From the NCBI GenBank assembly GCA_026003495.1, contig BPHK01000001.1, forward strand, positions 1,500,579 through 1,564,578: a DNA stretch of 64,000 bases. Direction: 5' to 3'. The notes under the pieces are model-generated. The model did not search any database. It was not told where the DNA came from and worked only from the letters and a program-made list of their open reading frames with translations. Source of the stretch: Candidatus Kapaibacterium sp. (GTDB lineage: Bacteria; Bacteroidota; Ignavibacteria; Kapaibacteriales; NICIL-2). This document shows, one piece after another, positions 10,730-18,121 of the stretch; the stretch's first letter is position 1, and each line of letters starts with the position of its first letter. The translations under genes were made by a program, and so were the position numbers.

Positions 10730-11485
10730 TCAATAGTGACACGCTGAACAGTTCTCCGGACCGTAGCCCGGCAGCTTCGGATGCGGGATACCCGCAATCG
10801 TAGGAGTTGGCACATCGGTCTCCCACGCACCGAATTGCGGCGAGCTTATCGGTCGCACGCGCAAGGCAACTCCCTGAACGAGGTTTGAGTTGATTGGTTC
10901 GAAAAGATGCTCCCGGAAGTTCTCCGGAAGCCGTGCGCCAGTGAAGATTCCCGAAATTGGGCGTACTGGAATGATGTTTCTCTCTGGATGCCGATGACAC
11001 TCCAAGCACCACCCCATTGAAAGCGGCTTGTTCTGCGCGATGACGCCTTGAATTTCCACGTTGCCATGGCACGACTGGCAATCAATCTGCGCGCGAATAT
11101 GCCGCGAGTGGTTGAAGTGGACGTAGTCAGGGAGCTTGTGGACTCTGCGCCATTGGATCGGAATTCCCTTCTCCCAACTATCCCGCACAAGTTGGAGTTT
11201 GGGGCTTTCAGCTTTGATCACAATGTGGCAGCCCATGCACGTGCTCGTTGTCGGCACCGGCGAGTGCTCGGAGACTTCGACGCCTGCATGGCAGTATTGG
11301 CAGTGAATTTGAAGCTCGCCGACGTGCAGCTTGTGGGAAAACGGCACAGGTTGCTGAGGACGATAGCCAACGTCGGTTACATCATTGCGCATACCGAAGT
11401 AGAGCACCAACGCACCGACGGTGAGCACCGCCCCCCCACCGAGGATCGAAGCTTTGAGTATTCGGTCAACACGCTGCGAAAACAT
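10730..11485 (-). CDS. actA: ActA, pentahaem cytochrome c subunit of alternative complex III
   Basis: A 251-residue protein with one N-terminal membrane anchor (about residues 12-31) and five CxxCH haem sites: CQYCH (62-66), CMGCH (83-87), CQSCH (136-140), CLECH (160-164) and CSACH (246-250). The count and spacing match ActA, the pentahaem subunit of ACIII. It would receive electrons from ActB and hand them to ActE or an external carrier. It is the first act gene in the transcript, 21 bases after the DUF420 gene. All five motifs are intact. Confidence 0.95.
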   Translation of the reverse strand: MFSQRVDRILKASILGGGAVLTVGALVLYFGMRNDVTDVGYRPQQPVPFSHKLHVGELQIHCQYCHAGVEVSEHSPVPTTSTCMGCHIVIKAESPKLQLVRDSWEKGIPIQWRRVHKLPDYVHFNHSRHIRAQIDCQSCHGNVEIQGVIAQNKPLSMGWCLECHRHPERNIIPVRPISGIFTGARLPENFREHLFEPINSNLVQGVALRVRPISSPQFGAWETDVPTPTIAGIPHPKLPGYGPENCSACHY

Positions 11486-11506
11486 TGTTCCTGCACGATT
11501 GTTCGA

Positions 11507-12055
11507 CTACGGGCGCCATGCGTAGAGCATGACGTAAACAGCAACGCCGGTGACGGCGACGTAGAGCCACAGCGGCAATGTCCACCGCGCAACACGCCGA
11601 TGGCGGGCATATTCGCCACGCCAGCCGCGCACGATCGTGAAAAGCGCCAGCGGAACAATCCCCGCTGCCAGAAGAATGTGCGAGATGAGCACAACGAGGT
11701 AAATCGCCCGCGCAAGGCCTGTGCCACTAAAGTAGACTGGCTCAGCCTTCTGCGTGTGATAAATCACGTACGAAATCAAAAATAGCGTCGAAAGGCTAAA
11801 GGCGCTCAACATCAGCGTTCGGTGGAATGCGATTTTCCGACTGCGAATTGCGATGTATCCAATGCACAAGAGTACCGCAACTGTGCCGTTGAGAAACGCA
11901 TGGAAGGCCGGTGCATACGAAACATCGAACGTTCCAATCCGCAGCACCCCGGGATTGGTGATGATGAATGTTACAAGCGCAGCGACCACAATTGCGGTCG
12001 CGTAGATCGCAATGCGGAGCGTCTCGTCAGGTATGCTTCGGAGGATTCGGCTCAT
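11507..12055 (-). CDS. DUF420 membrane protein, cytochrome oxidase-associated
   Basis: The 182-residue product has about five transmembrane helices. Segments include FHAFLNGTVAVLLCIGYIAI, then FHRTLMLSAFSLSTLFLISY, then YLVVLISHILLAAGIVPLAL, with conserved histidines (FHAF, FHRT, YH, SHILLA), the pattern of DUF420 (YozB/CtaM-like). These proteins are encoded with haem-copper oxidases; the Staphylococcus homologue CtaM is needed for aa3 oxidase maturation. The start overlaps the sco stop by 4 bases, so the two are translated together. It sits between oxidase assembly genes and actA, supporting a role in building the terminal oxidase. No metal-binding role can be shown from sequence alone. Confidence 0.85.
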   Translation of the reverse strand: MSRILRSIPDETLRIAIYATAIVVAALVTFIITNPGVLRIGTFDVSYAPAFHAFLNGTVAVLLCIGYIAIRSRKIAFHRTLMLSAFSLSTLFLISYVIYHTQKAEPVYFSGTGLARAIYLVVLISHILLAAGIVPLALFTIVRGWRGEYARHRRVARWTLPLWLYVAVTGVAVYVMLYAWRP

Positions 12056-12636
12056 TGCACTGCTATCCGCTCGCGTTCCACATACGCTGCCAACAGCTGG
12101 CGAAGCCGCGCGACGTCGGCTGTATCGAGACTGTTGAAGTAGCCACGAATCTGCCCTTGTTCATCAACAAGCGCAAATCGCGAGCTATGGAGATCTGGCG
12201 TCTTCGGATCGGAGAGCAAAAAGCCATCGCGCGAGAGCATCCGAACCGAGTCGAGCGTCGTCCGTGTGATGAACCACACATCTGGCCGAGCGCCATACTC
12301 GCGCGCATACGATGCTAACAACGCGAGGCTGTCTGTTTCTGGATCTACACTGAAGGAAACAAAGCGGACGTAATCTCCAAACTGCTGCTGCAACTCCGCA
12401 ACATGCCGATTCATAATCGGACAAACCCCTTGGCAGGTTGCGAACATGAACGATGCGACCCACGGACGGCCGCGAAGCTGCTCGCTGGAAAGCTGCTGAC
12501 CGTCGTAATTGGTCACCACAAACGAGGGCGCTTGTTTGATACGCGGAAGCTCATCCCATACAGCCTCTGAGCTTCGCTGGCAGCCGACAACTGCGAGAAC
12601 AGTAAGCATCGCAAACGCTGCAATGAGATGCTTCAT
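12052..12636 (-). CDS. sco: SCO1/SenC-family copper chaperone lipoprotein
   Basis: SCO proteins are thioredoxin-fold copper chaperones that assemble the CuA site of cytochrome c oxidase. This 194-residue protein starts MKHLIAAFAMLTVLAVVGC, a lipoprotein signal with Cys19 as the lipidated residue. The copper-binding CxxxC is CQGVC at Cys68/Cys72, and the third ligand is probably the His in LHSSRFALVD. The chosen ATG falls just inside the end of ctaB (4-base overlap). A much longer reading upstream lies inside ctaB and lacks a signal. It implies an oxidase with a CuA-bearing subunit II somewhere in the genome. Confidence 0.92.
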   Translation of the reverse strand: MKHLIAAFAMLTVLAVVGCQRSSEAVWDELPRIKQAPSFVVTNYDGQQLSSEQLRGRPWVASFMFATCQGVCPIMNRHVAELQQQFGDYVRFVSFSVDPETDSLALLASYAREYGARPDVWFITRTTLDSVRMLSRDGFLLSDPKTPDLHSSRFALVDEQGQIRGYFNSLDTADVARLRQLLAAYVERERIAVQ

Positions 12637-13550
12637 CGCAAGTCCACCGCTGCAAGGAGGAACAAGCCCATCAGGAACATGTACGTCGCAATCAATACAT
12701 GCCGGCCGTTCGACAACGTTGGCTGGCGCACAAGCTGCATGCAACGAACAAGCAACCAGGCACTCAATGTTCCGCATCCTATGGTATAGAGTGTGCCGCC
12801 ATTTCCCCATATCCACCACGCAATGCTCGAAAACACAAGCAATAGTGCGTAGATCAGCGTGTGCACTGCAAGCCGATGTGCGTTCCCATCGCCGAGCAAT
12901 ACGATGCCGCCACGACGGTAGTCATCAGCGTACAGGATCGCAAGTGCCAAAAAGTGCGGCAATTGCCACCAAAACATGATCGCTGCAAGGATAGCTGCTT
13001 CTGGAGAGAAAAGCTCCCTTCCCCCAGCAACCCAGCCGCCAACAACCGGCAGTGCACCGGGAATGCCGCCGATGTAAAGCGCGAGCGCTGTTTTGGTTTT
13101 GAGCGGAGTGTAGAGCAATGCGTAGAGTGTAACCGTCGCCACTCCCAACAAAGCAACTGTCCAGCCAAGAAGAAGAAGCGTAATCGTGCCCAATCCAAGG
13201 AGGGACCATGCGTAGGTGTATGCTGCGCCGACGGAGATTCTCCCTGCTGGCAGTGGACGGAGCGACGTGCGTTGCATAGCCGCATCGCTCCGTCGCTCGA
13301 GGAGATGGTTGAATGCACCTGCACTAGCTCCGAGAAAGAGAACACCCACCGAAAGCACCAACAACTGCCAGAGCACTGTCCAGAGATCACGATGGAGCCA
13401 TGGCTGGGCGACCCAGTACCCAACTGCTGCGGTGACAACCTCCATCAACGTGATGCCAGGCTTCGATAATTCGATGAACGAACGCACTCTGCGCGTACGT
13501 GCGGGCGTCTCCGCCTGGGATGCGAGAGCAGAAACAGCAGTAGCGGGCAT
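12633..13550 (-). CDS. ctaB: CtaB/CyoE, protohaem IX farnesyltransferase (haem O synthase)
   Basis: A 305-residue UbiA-family prenyltransferase with about nine helices that adds a farnesyl group to haem B, making haem O for haem-copper oxidases. After a short basic tail comes the family start FIELSKPGITLMEVVTAAVG. The first aspartate-rich motif reads NHLLERRSDAAMQRT, with Glu in place of the usual first Asp, followed by RPLPAG. The second site has the expected YADDYRRGG. No ctaA (haem A synthase) is in the window. It overlaps the cytochrome c gene upstream by one base (TAATG) and sco downstream by four. Confidence 0.93.
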   Translation of the reverse strand: MPATAVSALASQAETPARTRRVRSFIELSKPGITLMEVVTAAVGYWVAQPWLHRDLWTVLWQLLVLSVGVLFLGASAGAFNHLLERRSDAAMQRTSLRPLPAGRISVGAAYTYAWSLLGLGTITLLLLGWTVALLGVATVTLYALLYTPLKTKTALALYIGGIPGALPVVGGWVAGGRELFSPEAAILAAIMFWWQLPHFLALAILYADDYRRGGIVLLGDGNAHRLAVHTLIYALLLVFSSIAWWIWGNGGTLYTIGCGTLSAWLLVRCMQLVRQPTLSNGRHVLIATYMFLMGLFLLAAVDLR

Positions 13551-14068
13551 TAGAGTGGTTGCTCGAGTTCTGCTTCCGTGTATTGCGTCGTGCGATTTTT
13601 CGTTGATTCTCGCACTCGCGCGACGTCTTCCGGTTTGACTTCGCCGCCAGTATTACCCCAGCTGGTACGGACGTATGTCAGGATCGCTGCAATCTCCTCA
13701 TCGTTGAAGACCGAATGCCACGGCTGCATCACGCCGTTGTACTTGACACCATTCCGGATAATCGCTCCACGAAATCCATGGAGCACAATGCGGATCGGCT
13801 TGCTGACATCCTCGCTATTGGCGAGCGCTGATCCGGCCAGGGGCGGGATACTTCCGGCAATTCCTTTCCCTGTCGTTTGATGGCACGAGGCGCAGTTCTT
13901 GTTGAAGAGCTTCGCACCGAGAGATTGCTCTTCACCGCCAGCTTGTTGCTCCTCCGTTGGTCCGTTCCAAACAGGGTCGTCGGTTTGGGAAATAAAAAAG
14001 CCGCGGATATTACAAGCGGCAAAGGTCATCGCAACGAAAGCGACAAGGAACGTAACGAGCCATCGCAT
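13550..14068 (-). CDS. Monohaem cytochrome c lipoprotein
   Basis: The 172-residue product starts MRWLVTFLVAFVAMTFAAC, a lipoprotein signal with Cys19 as the likely anchor. A single class I cytochrome c domain follows, with CASCH at residues 59-63 and a likely axial Met in GVMQPWH. The fold ends with EEIAAILTYVRTSWGN, the usual C-terminal helix. It heads the minus-strand respiratory transcript, ahead of ctaB, sco, DUF420 and act genes. It could shuttle electrons between ACIII and the oxidase or be an oxidase-bound cytochrome. Its precise partner cannot be told from sequence. Confidence 0.87.
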   Translation of the reverse strand: MRWLVTFLVAFVAMTFAACNIRGFFISQTDDPVWNGPTEEQQAGGEEQSLGAKLFNKNCASCHQTTGKGIAGSIPPLAGSALANSEDVSKPIRIVLHGFRGAIIRNGVKYNGVMQPWHSVFNDEEIAAILTYVRTSWGNTGGEVKPEDVARVRESTKNRTTQYTEAELEQPL

Positions 14069-14074
14069 ACGAGC

Positions 14075-14194
14075 TCAGTAGCATTTGGTACAACTAACGT
14101 GCACGCAGCAGCGAGCAAGCGTCGGGTTGATTGCATTGCCACACTCGGGGCACGTGCAGAACTGGCACAAAATTACACACTGCTTCCAAATCAT
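14075..14194 (-). CDS. Possible 39-residue cysteine-rich microprotein
   Basis: Between pyrC and the cytochrome gene is a short ORF of 39 residues with nine cysteines. It has CQFCTCPECGN in the middle and CCVHVSCTKCY at the end. The CPECG knuckle plus later CxxC pairs resemble a small zinc ribbon. Its ATG lies 12 bases past the pyrC stop and its stop is 6 bases before the cytochrome start, so it would fit neatly in the transcript. Against it: it is very short, has no obvious ribosome site, and the composition could be chance. If real it may bind zinc or another metal; no family is recognised. Confidence 0.32.
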   Translation of the reverse strand: MIWKQCVILCQFCTCPECGNAINPTLARCCVHVSCTKCY

Positions 14195-14205
14195 ACCGCA
14201 TGCTC

Positions 14206-15489
14206 CTATAGCTGGCACCTCCACAGCATGCCGTTGTTGAGAACAAAGCGAGGCTTACCACAAAGCTGCCAGTGTGCAAACGGGGTGTTGCGCGCCTTCG
14301 AATGAAATCGCTCTGGCTCGACAGTCCATTCTTCATCGAGTGCCACGATCGTTAGCACTGCTGGCGCTCCCGGAGCAATACGGGGCTGCTCAAGGCCGAG
14401 AACACGCCGTGGCCCCACGCTCATCAGTTCGACAATGCGCCGAAGCGGCAGCCCGCGGCGATGGTAGAGCTCCGTCAGTGCCAACCCGACAGCTGTCTCC
14501 AGACCGATGATGCCATTGGGTGCAAGCGGAAATGGCTGTTGCTTTTCATCCACAGTATGGGGAGCGTGATCGGTCGCAATAGCATCAATCGTCCCATCGG
14601 CGAGCGCTTCGATAATCGCTTCGACATCGTCACGCTCTCGGAGTGGTGGGTTCATCTTCGCGTTGGTGTTGTAGCCATCGGCTGCTTCGTGCGTGAGCGT
14701 AAAATGATGTGGTGTCACTTCCGCACTGACACGCAATCCCCAGGCTTTCGCAAGGCGAAGGAGGCGAATCCCACCACGCGTGCTCAAATGCGAAATGTGG
14801 TAGCGACGGTTCCCGCATGCCTCCGCAAGCAAGATGTCGCGTGCAATGATGACCTCCTCAGCAACACTCGGATAGCCACGCAGGCCAAGCCGTGCAGCAA
14901 TTGCGCCGTCGTGCATGTCGAACCCTTCGGTAATGGAATGCTCCTCGCAGTGCTGACTGAGGAGCGCATCGTAAGGAGAAGCGTAGAGAAACGCTCGCCG
15001 CATCAGCTCAGCACTTCGCACGCAGGATCCATCATCAGAGAACATCACCGCGCCTGCCTCGATGAGCTCGTGCATCGGGGAGAGCACTTCCCCACGGCGC
15101 CCAAGCGTTATTGCAGCACAGATGTGGACAGTGACAAGCCCTGTAGCACGGTTGCGGATGTACTCGACAACTGCTGGTGAATCAATCGCTGGCTCTGTGT
15201 TCGGCATGCAGACGATGTCGGTAAATCCCCCATTTGCTGCAGCCGCCGTTCCAGTGGCGATGGTTTCCTTGTGGGTCTGACCTGGCTCGCGCAGGTGGAC
15301 GTGCATATCCACAAAACCTGGCGCTGCCATCCAGCCATGAGCAGTAATTCGCTCAGTAGTGGGCGGTATACCAGCGGGTGGATTGGTGTCACAGTAGGCT
15401 ATGATTCCATCGCGTACCCAAAGGTATGCAACCTCGTCGCGCTGCTCGAGCGGACTGACAATGCGGATGCGTTCGAAGAGAATGTCCAC
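14206..15489 (-). CDS. pyrC: PyrC, dihydroorotase (class I type)
   Basis: Dihydroorotase closes N-carbamoyl-aspartate to dihydroorotate in pyrimidine synthesis. The 428-residue protein has the amidohydrolase metal site: HVH in GFVDMHVHLREPGQTHKE (His63/His65), later HISHLS, and ATDHAPHT with the catalytic Asp. The substrate-binding region NAKMNPPLRE is also present. I start at the GTG at 15487-15489 (VDILFERIRIV), because family members begin about there and the remaining upstream reading lies within rnhB. It is 38 bases after rnhB in an operon that continues with respiratory genes. A functional amidohydrolase is expected; an allantoinase role is less likely given the motifs. Confidence 0.92.
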   Translation of the reverse strand: MDILFERIRIVSPLEQRDEVAYLWVRDGIIAYCDTNPPAGIPPTTERITAHGWMAAPGFVDMHVHLREPGQTHKETIATGTAAAANGGFTDIVCMPNTEPAIDSPAVVEYIRNRATGLVTVHICAAITLGRRGEVLSPMHELIEAGAVMFSDDGSCVRSAELMRRAFLYASPYDALLSQHCEEHSITEGFDMHDGAIAARLGLRGYPSVAEEVIIARDILLAEACGNRRYHISHLSTRGGIRLLRLAKAWGLRVSAEVTPHHFTLTHEAADGYNTNAKMNPPLRERDDVEAIIEALADGTIDAIATDHAPHTVDEKQQPFPLAPNGIIGLETAVGLALTELYHRRGLPLRRIVELMSVGPRRVLGLEQPRIAPGAPAVLTIVALDEEWTVEPERFHSKARNTPFAHWQLCGKPRFVLNNGMLWRCQL

Positions 15490-15527
15490 AGACCAGAGGA
15501 AGATTGTTCTCAGCGGCAAGTGGCAAA

Positions 15528-16154
15528 TTACAGCAACTGCGCTTGCCCGGAACGTGCACGCCACTTGGTCAAAAACAACGCTCGATGCTCTGGCGTTGGT
15601 CCCCAGCGTTCGAGTGCAGCAAAGTGCTCTGCGGTTGGATAGCCTTTGTGCCGTTCGAATCCGTACTGTGGGTACTGCCGCGCAAGCTCTTCCATAAAAC
15701 GGTCGCGAGTGACTTTTGCAATGATGGAAGCGGCGGCAATCGATGCAGAACACCGATCACCGCCGACGATGGCTGTCGTAGGCTGCACAAGCAATGGATG
15801 GTGCGGCCCATCAACAAAGACATGCGCGATTGAACAACCAAGCTGCTCGACGGCATGCTGCATCGCGTGCATCGTTGCGCCGAGAATATTACGCTGCGCG
15901 ATGTGTTGCACACTGGCGATCCCAACGCTCCACGCAACTGCTGAGCGCACGATTTCCTCGAAGAGTTCCTCACGTTTTCGCCGAGTAAGTTCCTTCGAAT
16001 CGCGCAGCCGACGACACAGCGAGCTACTCTCGGGACGGAGGACGACCGCGGCGGCGACGACCGGACCTGCCAGCGAGCCGCGGCCAGCTTCGTCAACGCC
16101 TGCAACGAGCACTCCACGACACCAGAATCGCTGCTCATACCTGGTTGGTGCCAT
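15528..16154 (-). CDS. rnhB: RnhB, ribonuclease HII
   Basis: RNase HII cuts RNA in RNA-DNA hybrids and starts removal of single ribonucleotides from DNA. The 208-residue product carries the family signature GVDEAGRGSLAGPVVAAAVV near residue 20, with the catalytic DE pair. The third acidic residue is in VFVDGPHHP, and the region GGDRCSASIAAASIIAKVTRD is typical. I chose the ATG (MAPTRYEQRF) rather than the TTG two codons upstream; it lies 3 bases past the folE stop. Length and motifs are normal. Confidence 0.95.
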   Translation of the reverse strand: MAPTRYEQRFWCRGVLVAGVDEAGRGSLAGPVVAAAVVLRPESSSLCRRLRDSKELTRRKREELFEEIVRSAVAWSVGIASVQHIAQRNILGATMHAMQHAVEQLGCSIAHVFVDGPHHPLLVQPTTAIVGGDRCSASIAAASIIAKVTRDRFMEELARQYPQYGFERHKGYPTAEHFAALERWGPTPEHRALFLTKWRARSGQAQLL

Positions 16155-16156
16155 TG

Positions 16157-16825
16157 TCAAGACTGTGCAAGGCGAAAAAACTCATTGCGCAAGTTCGCAT
16201 CGTGCTGCAGCGCCCCGCGGAGGACGGAGGTAATCATGTCGCTCTGTTCATGATCAGCTTCGACACCTCGCGCAATCATGCAGTAATGCTTGGCACTGAT
16301 AATGATGCCAAGTGCACGCGGCTTGAGCATGCTCTCGAGGTAGTCAGCGATCTGCTCGCCCATTTCCTCCTGAATTTGCCCTCGCCGGGAGAACCATTCG
16401 ACGATGCGTGTGAGTTTGCTAAGCCCGATGATATAGTCGCCGGGCATATACCCAATCGTGCACGTGCCGCTGATCGGCTGCCAGTGATGCGAGCAGACGG
16501 ACATCACCTTGATTCCTTTGCTGATGATCAGCTCGTTGACGTTTTTGCGATTGGGAAAGATTGTCACCGGCGGTGGAGGCGTGTAGCGCCCGATGAACAG
16601 CTCGTTGATCCACATGCGCGCAAGCCGCCGCGGCGTTTCGCGGCTGTTTGGATCGCGTGTGCGATCAATGCGGAGAATATCCATCACTTCGGCAAACTTT
16701 TGCTCGAGTTGCTCGATCATCTGCTGCCGTTCGTGATCGGGAATTGGCATGTTGCCATTGGCATCGAAGGACCGCTGCTGCTCGAGAGCAACGCAGCCGT
16801 TACCGTTTTTCTGCTCGAAGTTCAT
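16157..16825 (-). CDS. folE: FolE, GTP cyclohydrolase I (CSHH variant)
   Basis: GTP cyclohydrolase I converts GTP to 7,8-dihydroneopterin triphosphate, the shared first step to folate, tetrahydropterins and queuosine. The 222-residue sequence keeps the tunnel-fold core: FIGRY, the zinc site CSHHWQPISG (usual proteins have CEHH), IGLSKLTRIVEWFSRRG, and a later Cys in HYCMIARGVEADH that is the third zinc ligand. This CSHH form is a recognised divergent branch. Its stop/start overlaps queD by 4 bases, so its product probably feeds that enzyme. Whether it also serves folate is unknown; no other folate genes are adjacent. Confidence 0.88.
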   Translation of the reverse strand: MNFEQKNGNGCVALEQQRSFDANGNMPIPDHERQQMIEQLEQKFAEVMDILRIDRTRDPNSRETPRRLARMWINELFIGRYTPPPPVTIFPNRKNVNELIISKGIKVMSVCSHHWQPISGTCTIGYMPGDYIIGLSKLTRIVEWFSRRGQIQEEMGEQIADYLESMLKPRALGIIISAKHYCMIARGVEADHEQSDMITSVLRGALQHDANLRNEFFRLAQS

Positions 16826-17277
16826 TGCGCCTGCTCGATGTGTTCAACAGTGTAGCGCGGCACTTCCATCGGCTCGCCACGATATTCGACGAAATTGTTC
16901 TCCGACTCGTACACCTTGATCGAGTGGAGCGTGCCGTCGGGGATGTGTGGTTCGAGGATACGCCAGAACGCCCACGCCAAATTTTCAGCCGTCGGAATAA
17001 TGCCACGGAGGAAATCTACGTCTTCGTTGAGGTGCCGGTGGTCCACTTTCGCGATGATATGCTCTTCGATAATGTCACGAAGCTGCTTCAAATCGAGCAC
17101 GTACCCCGTCGTCGGATCAGGCACACCACGCACCGTAACTTCGAGTACGTAGTTATGGCCATGCCCCCGTGGATTGTTACACTTGTCGTAGATGCGCTCG
17201 TTGTCTGCATCGCTCAGCAATGGGTTGTGGAGCCGATGTGAAGCAGAAAATGTTGCCCGTCGCGTTACGTACACCAT
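16822..17277 (-). CDS. queD: 6-carboxy-/6-pyruvoyl-tetrahydropterin synthase (QueD/PTPS family)
   Basis: The enzyme acts on dihydroneopterin triphosphate from FolE, giving either 6-carboxytetrahydropterin (QueD, queuosine path) or 6-pyruvoyltetrahydropterin (PTPS). The 151-residue product has zinc histidines in FSASHRLHNP and in KCNNPRGHGHNY, the catalytic VDHRHLNEDV with PTAENLA, and the terminal Glu in KVYESENNFVEY. The CNNPxGHGHNY spacing is that of animal-type PTPS rather than E. coli QueD (CxxxHGH), so its true product is open. I start at ATG 17277 (MVYVTRRATFSASH). It is first in the operon queD-folE-rnhB-pyrC. Confidence 0.87.
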   Translation of the reverse strand: MVYVTRRATFSASHRLHNPLLSDADNERIYDKCNNPRGHGHNYVLEVTVRGVPDPTTGYVLDLKQLRDIIEEHIIAKVDHRHLNEDVDFLRGIIPTAENLAWAFWRILEPHIPDGTLHSIKVYESENNFVEYRGEPMEVPRYTVEHIEQAQ

Positions 17278-17294
17278 CGCACAGCTCGATTGTG

Positions 17295-18119
17295 ATGGCA
17301 CAGAACCAATTGCAAACTACGCTGACAAACATAGTCGCTTGGTGTTTAGTTCCGCTTGTGGTCTCGGTAGGGATAGGTGCATGCCGAACGGCAGCGCCAT
17401 ACACATCAACTCCACGCGCAAGTGATTCCACTGAAGCCATCGCCATACCAGCTCAGTCGCAGACGATCCCGACTGTCAAACCATTCTGCAGCCAATGCGT
17501 CGTGCAAGGCTCGCTCGATGTCCGCAGTCCGTCGCTTGCGGCAAGTGGATCGTACACCATACGGATTGCTGCGCGTGACTCGCTCGAAGGCACGATCTAC
17601 GGTCCGCTCGGTATCGTCGCTGCACGTGCATACTGCACGCGCGACGAGCTGGTAGTTCTCGATGCACTCGCGATGGAAGCGTACACCGCACAACTGCCGC
17701 TCCGCGATGCTGCGCGGCGCCTCCCGTTTCCGATTGAGCGGGAGGATCTGTTCGCACTGCTCCGCTGCGAGCTTCCGCTCCCTGATTCGAGCTACCGCTT
17801 CCTTGCTGTTCGTGCAGAAAAAGGCACTACGCTGCTTGCCCATCGGGATTCAAGCTACGTGGACATTGCAGAACTCGATGCCGATGGCACACTGCTTGGC
17901 TATCAGCGGAAGTCGCCCGACAACAAGCTACTGCTTGCAGTCGAATACGGTGCGTACCGCCAATGGGATGGCGTCCGTTATCCGGAGCGTATTCGAATTG
18001 CTGCACCCGCTGAGCAACTGGAGCTTGTGCTCGAGCCAACTGCGGTCAAACAGTCGGCAGACCGCACACCCTTTCGCTTCCACCTTCCACGCACCGTCCG
18101 ACGCATCTCCATTGAGTAG
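17295..18119 (+). CDS. DUF4292 lipoprotein
   Basis: The chosen start gives a 274-residue lipoprotein: MAQNQLQTTLTNIVAWCL leads into VSVGIGAC, a lipobox. The body contains VQGSLDVRSP, SGSYTIRIAARDSLEGTI and GPLGIVAARAYCTRDELVVLD, the pattern of DUF4292, a family of FCB-group outer-membrane lipoproteins related in fold to LolA/LolB. It ends 2 bases before lptD, so the pair is co-transcribed. A role in moving lipoproteins or lipid across the periplasm is plausible but unproven. It diverges from queD with only 17 bases between the starts, so their control regions lie inside each other's 5' ends. Confidence 0.77.
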   Translation: MAQNQLQTTLTNIVAWCLVPLVVSVGIGACRTAAPYTSTPRASDSTEAIAIPAQSQTIPTVKPFCSQCVVQGSLDVRSPSLAASGSYTIRIAARDSLEGTIYGPLGIVAARAYCTRDELVVLDALAMEAYTAQLPLRDAARRLPFPIEREDLFALLRCELPLPDSSYRFLAVRAEKGTTLLAHRDSSYVDIAELDADGTLLGYQRKSPDNKLLLAVEYGAYRQWDGVRYPERIRIAAPAEQLELVLEPTAVKQSADRTPFRFHLPRTVRRISIE

Positions 18120-18121
18120 CG

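Noticed and set aside
12637-12819. Longer N-terminus for SCO
   Set aside because: It lies inside ctaB and would bury the lipoprotein signal; the start at 12636 gives a normal lipobox.
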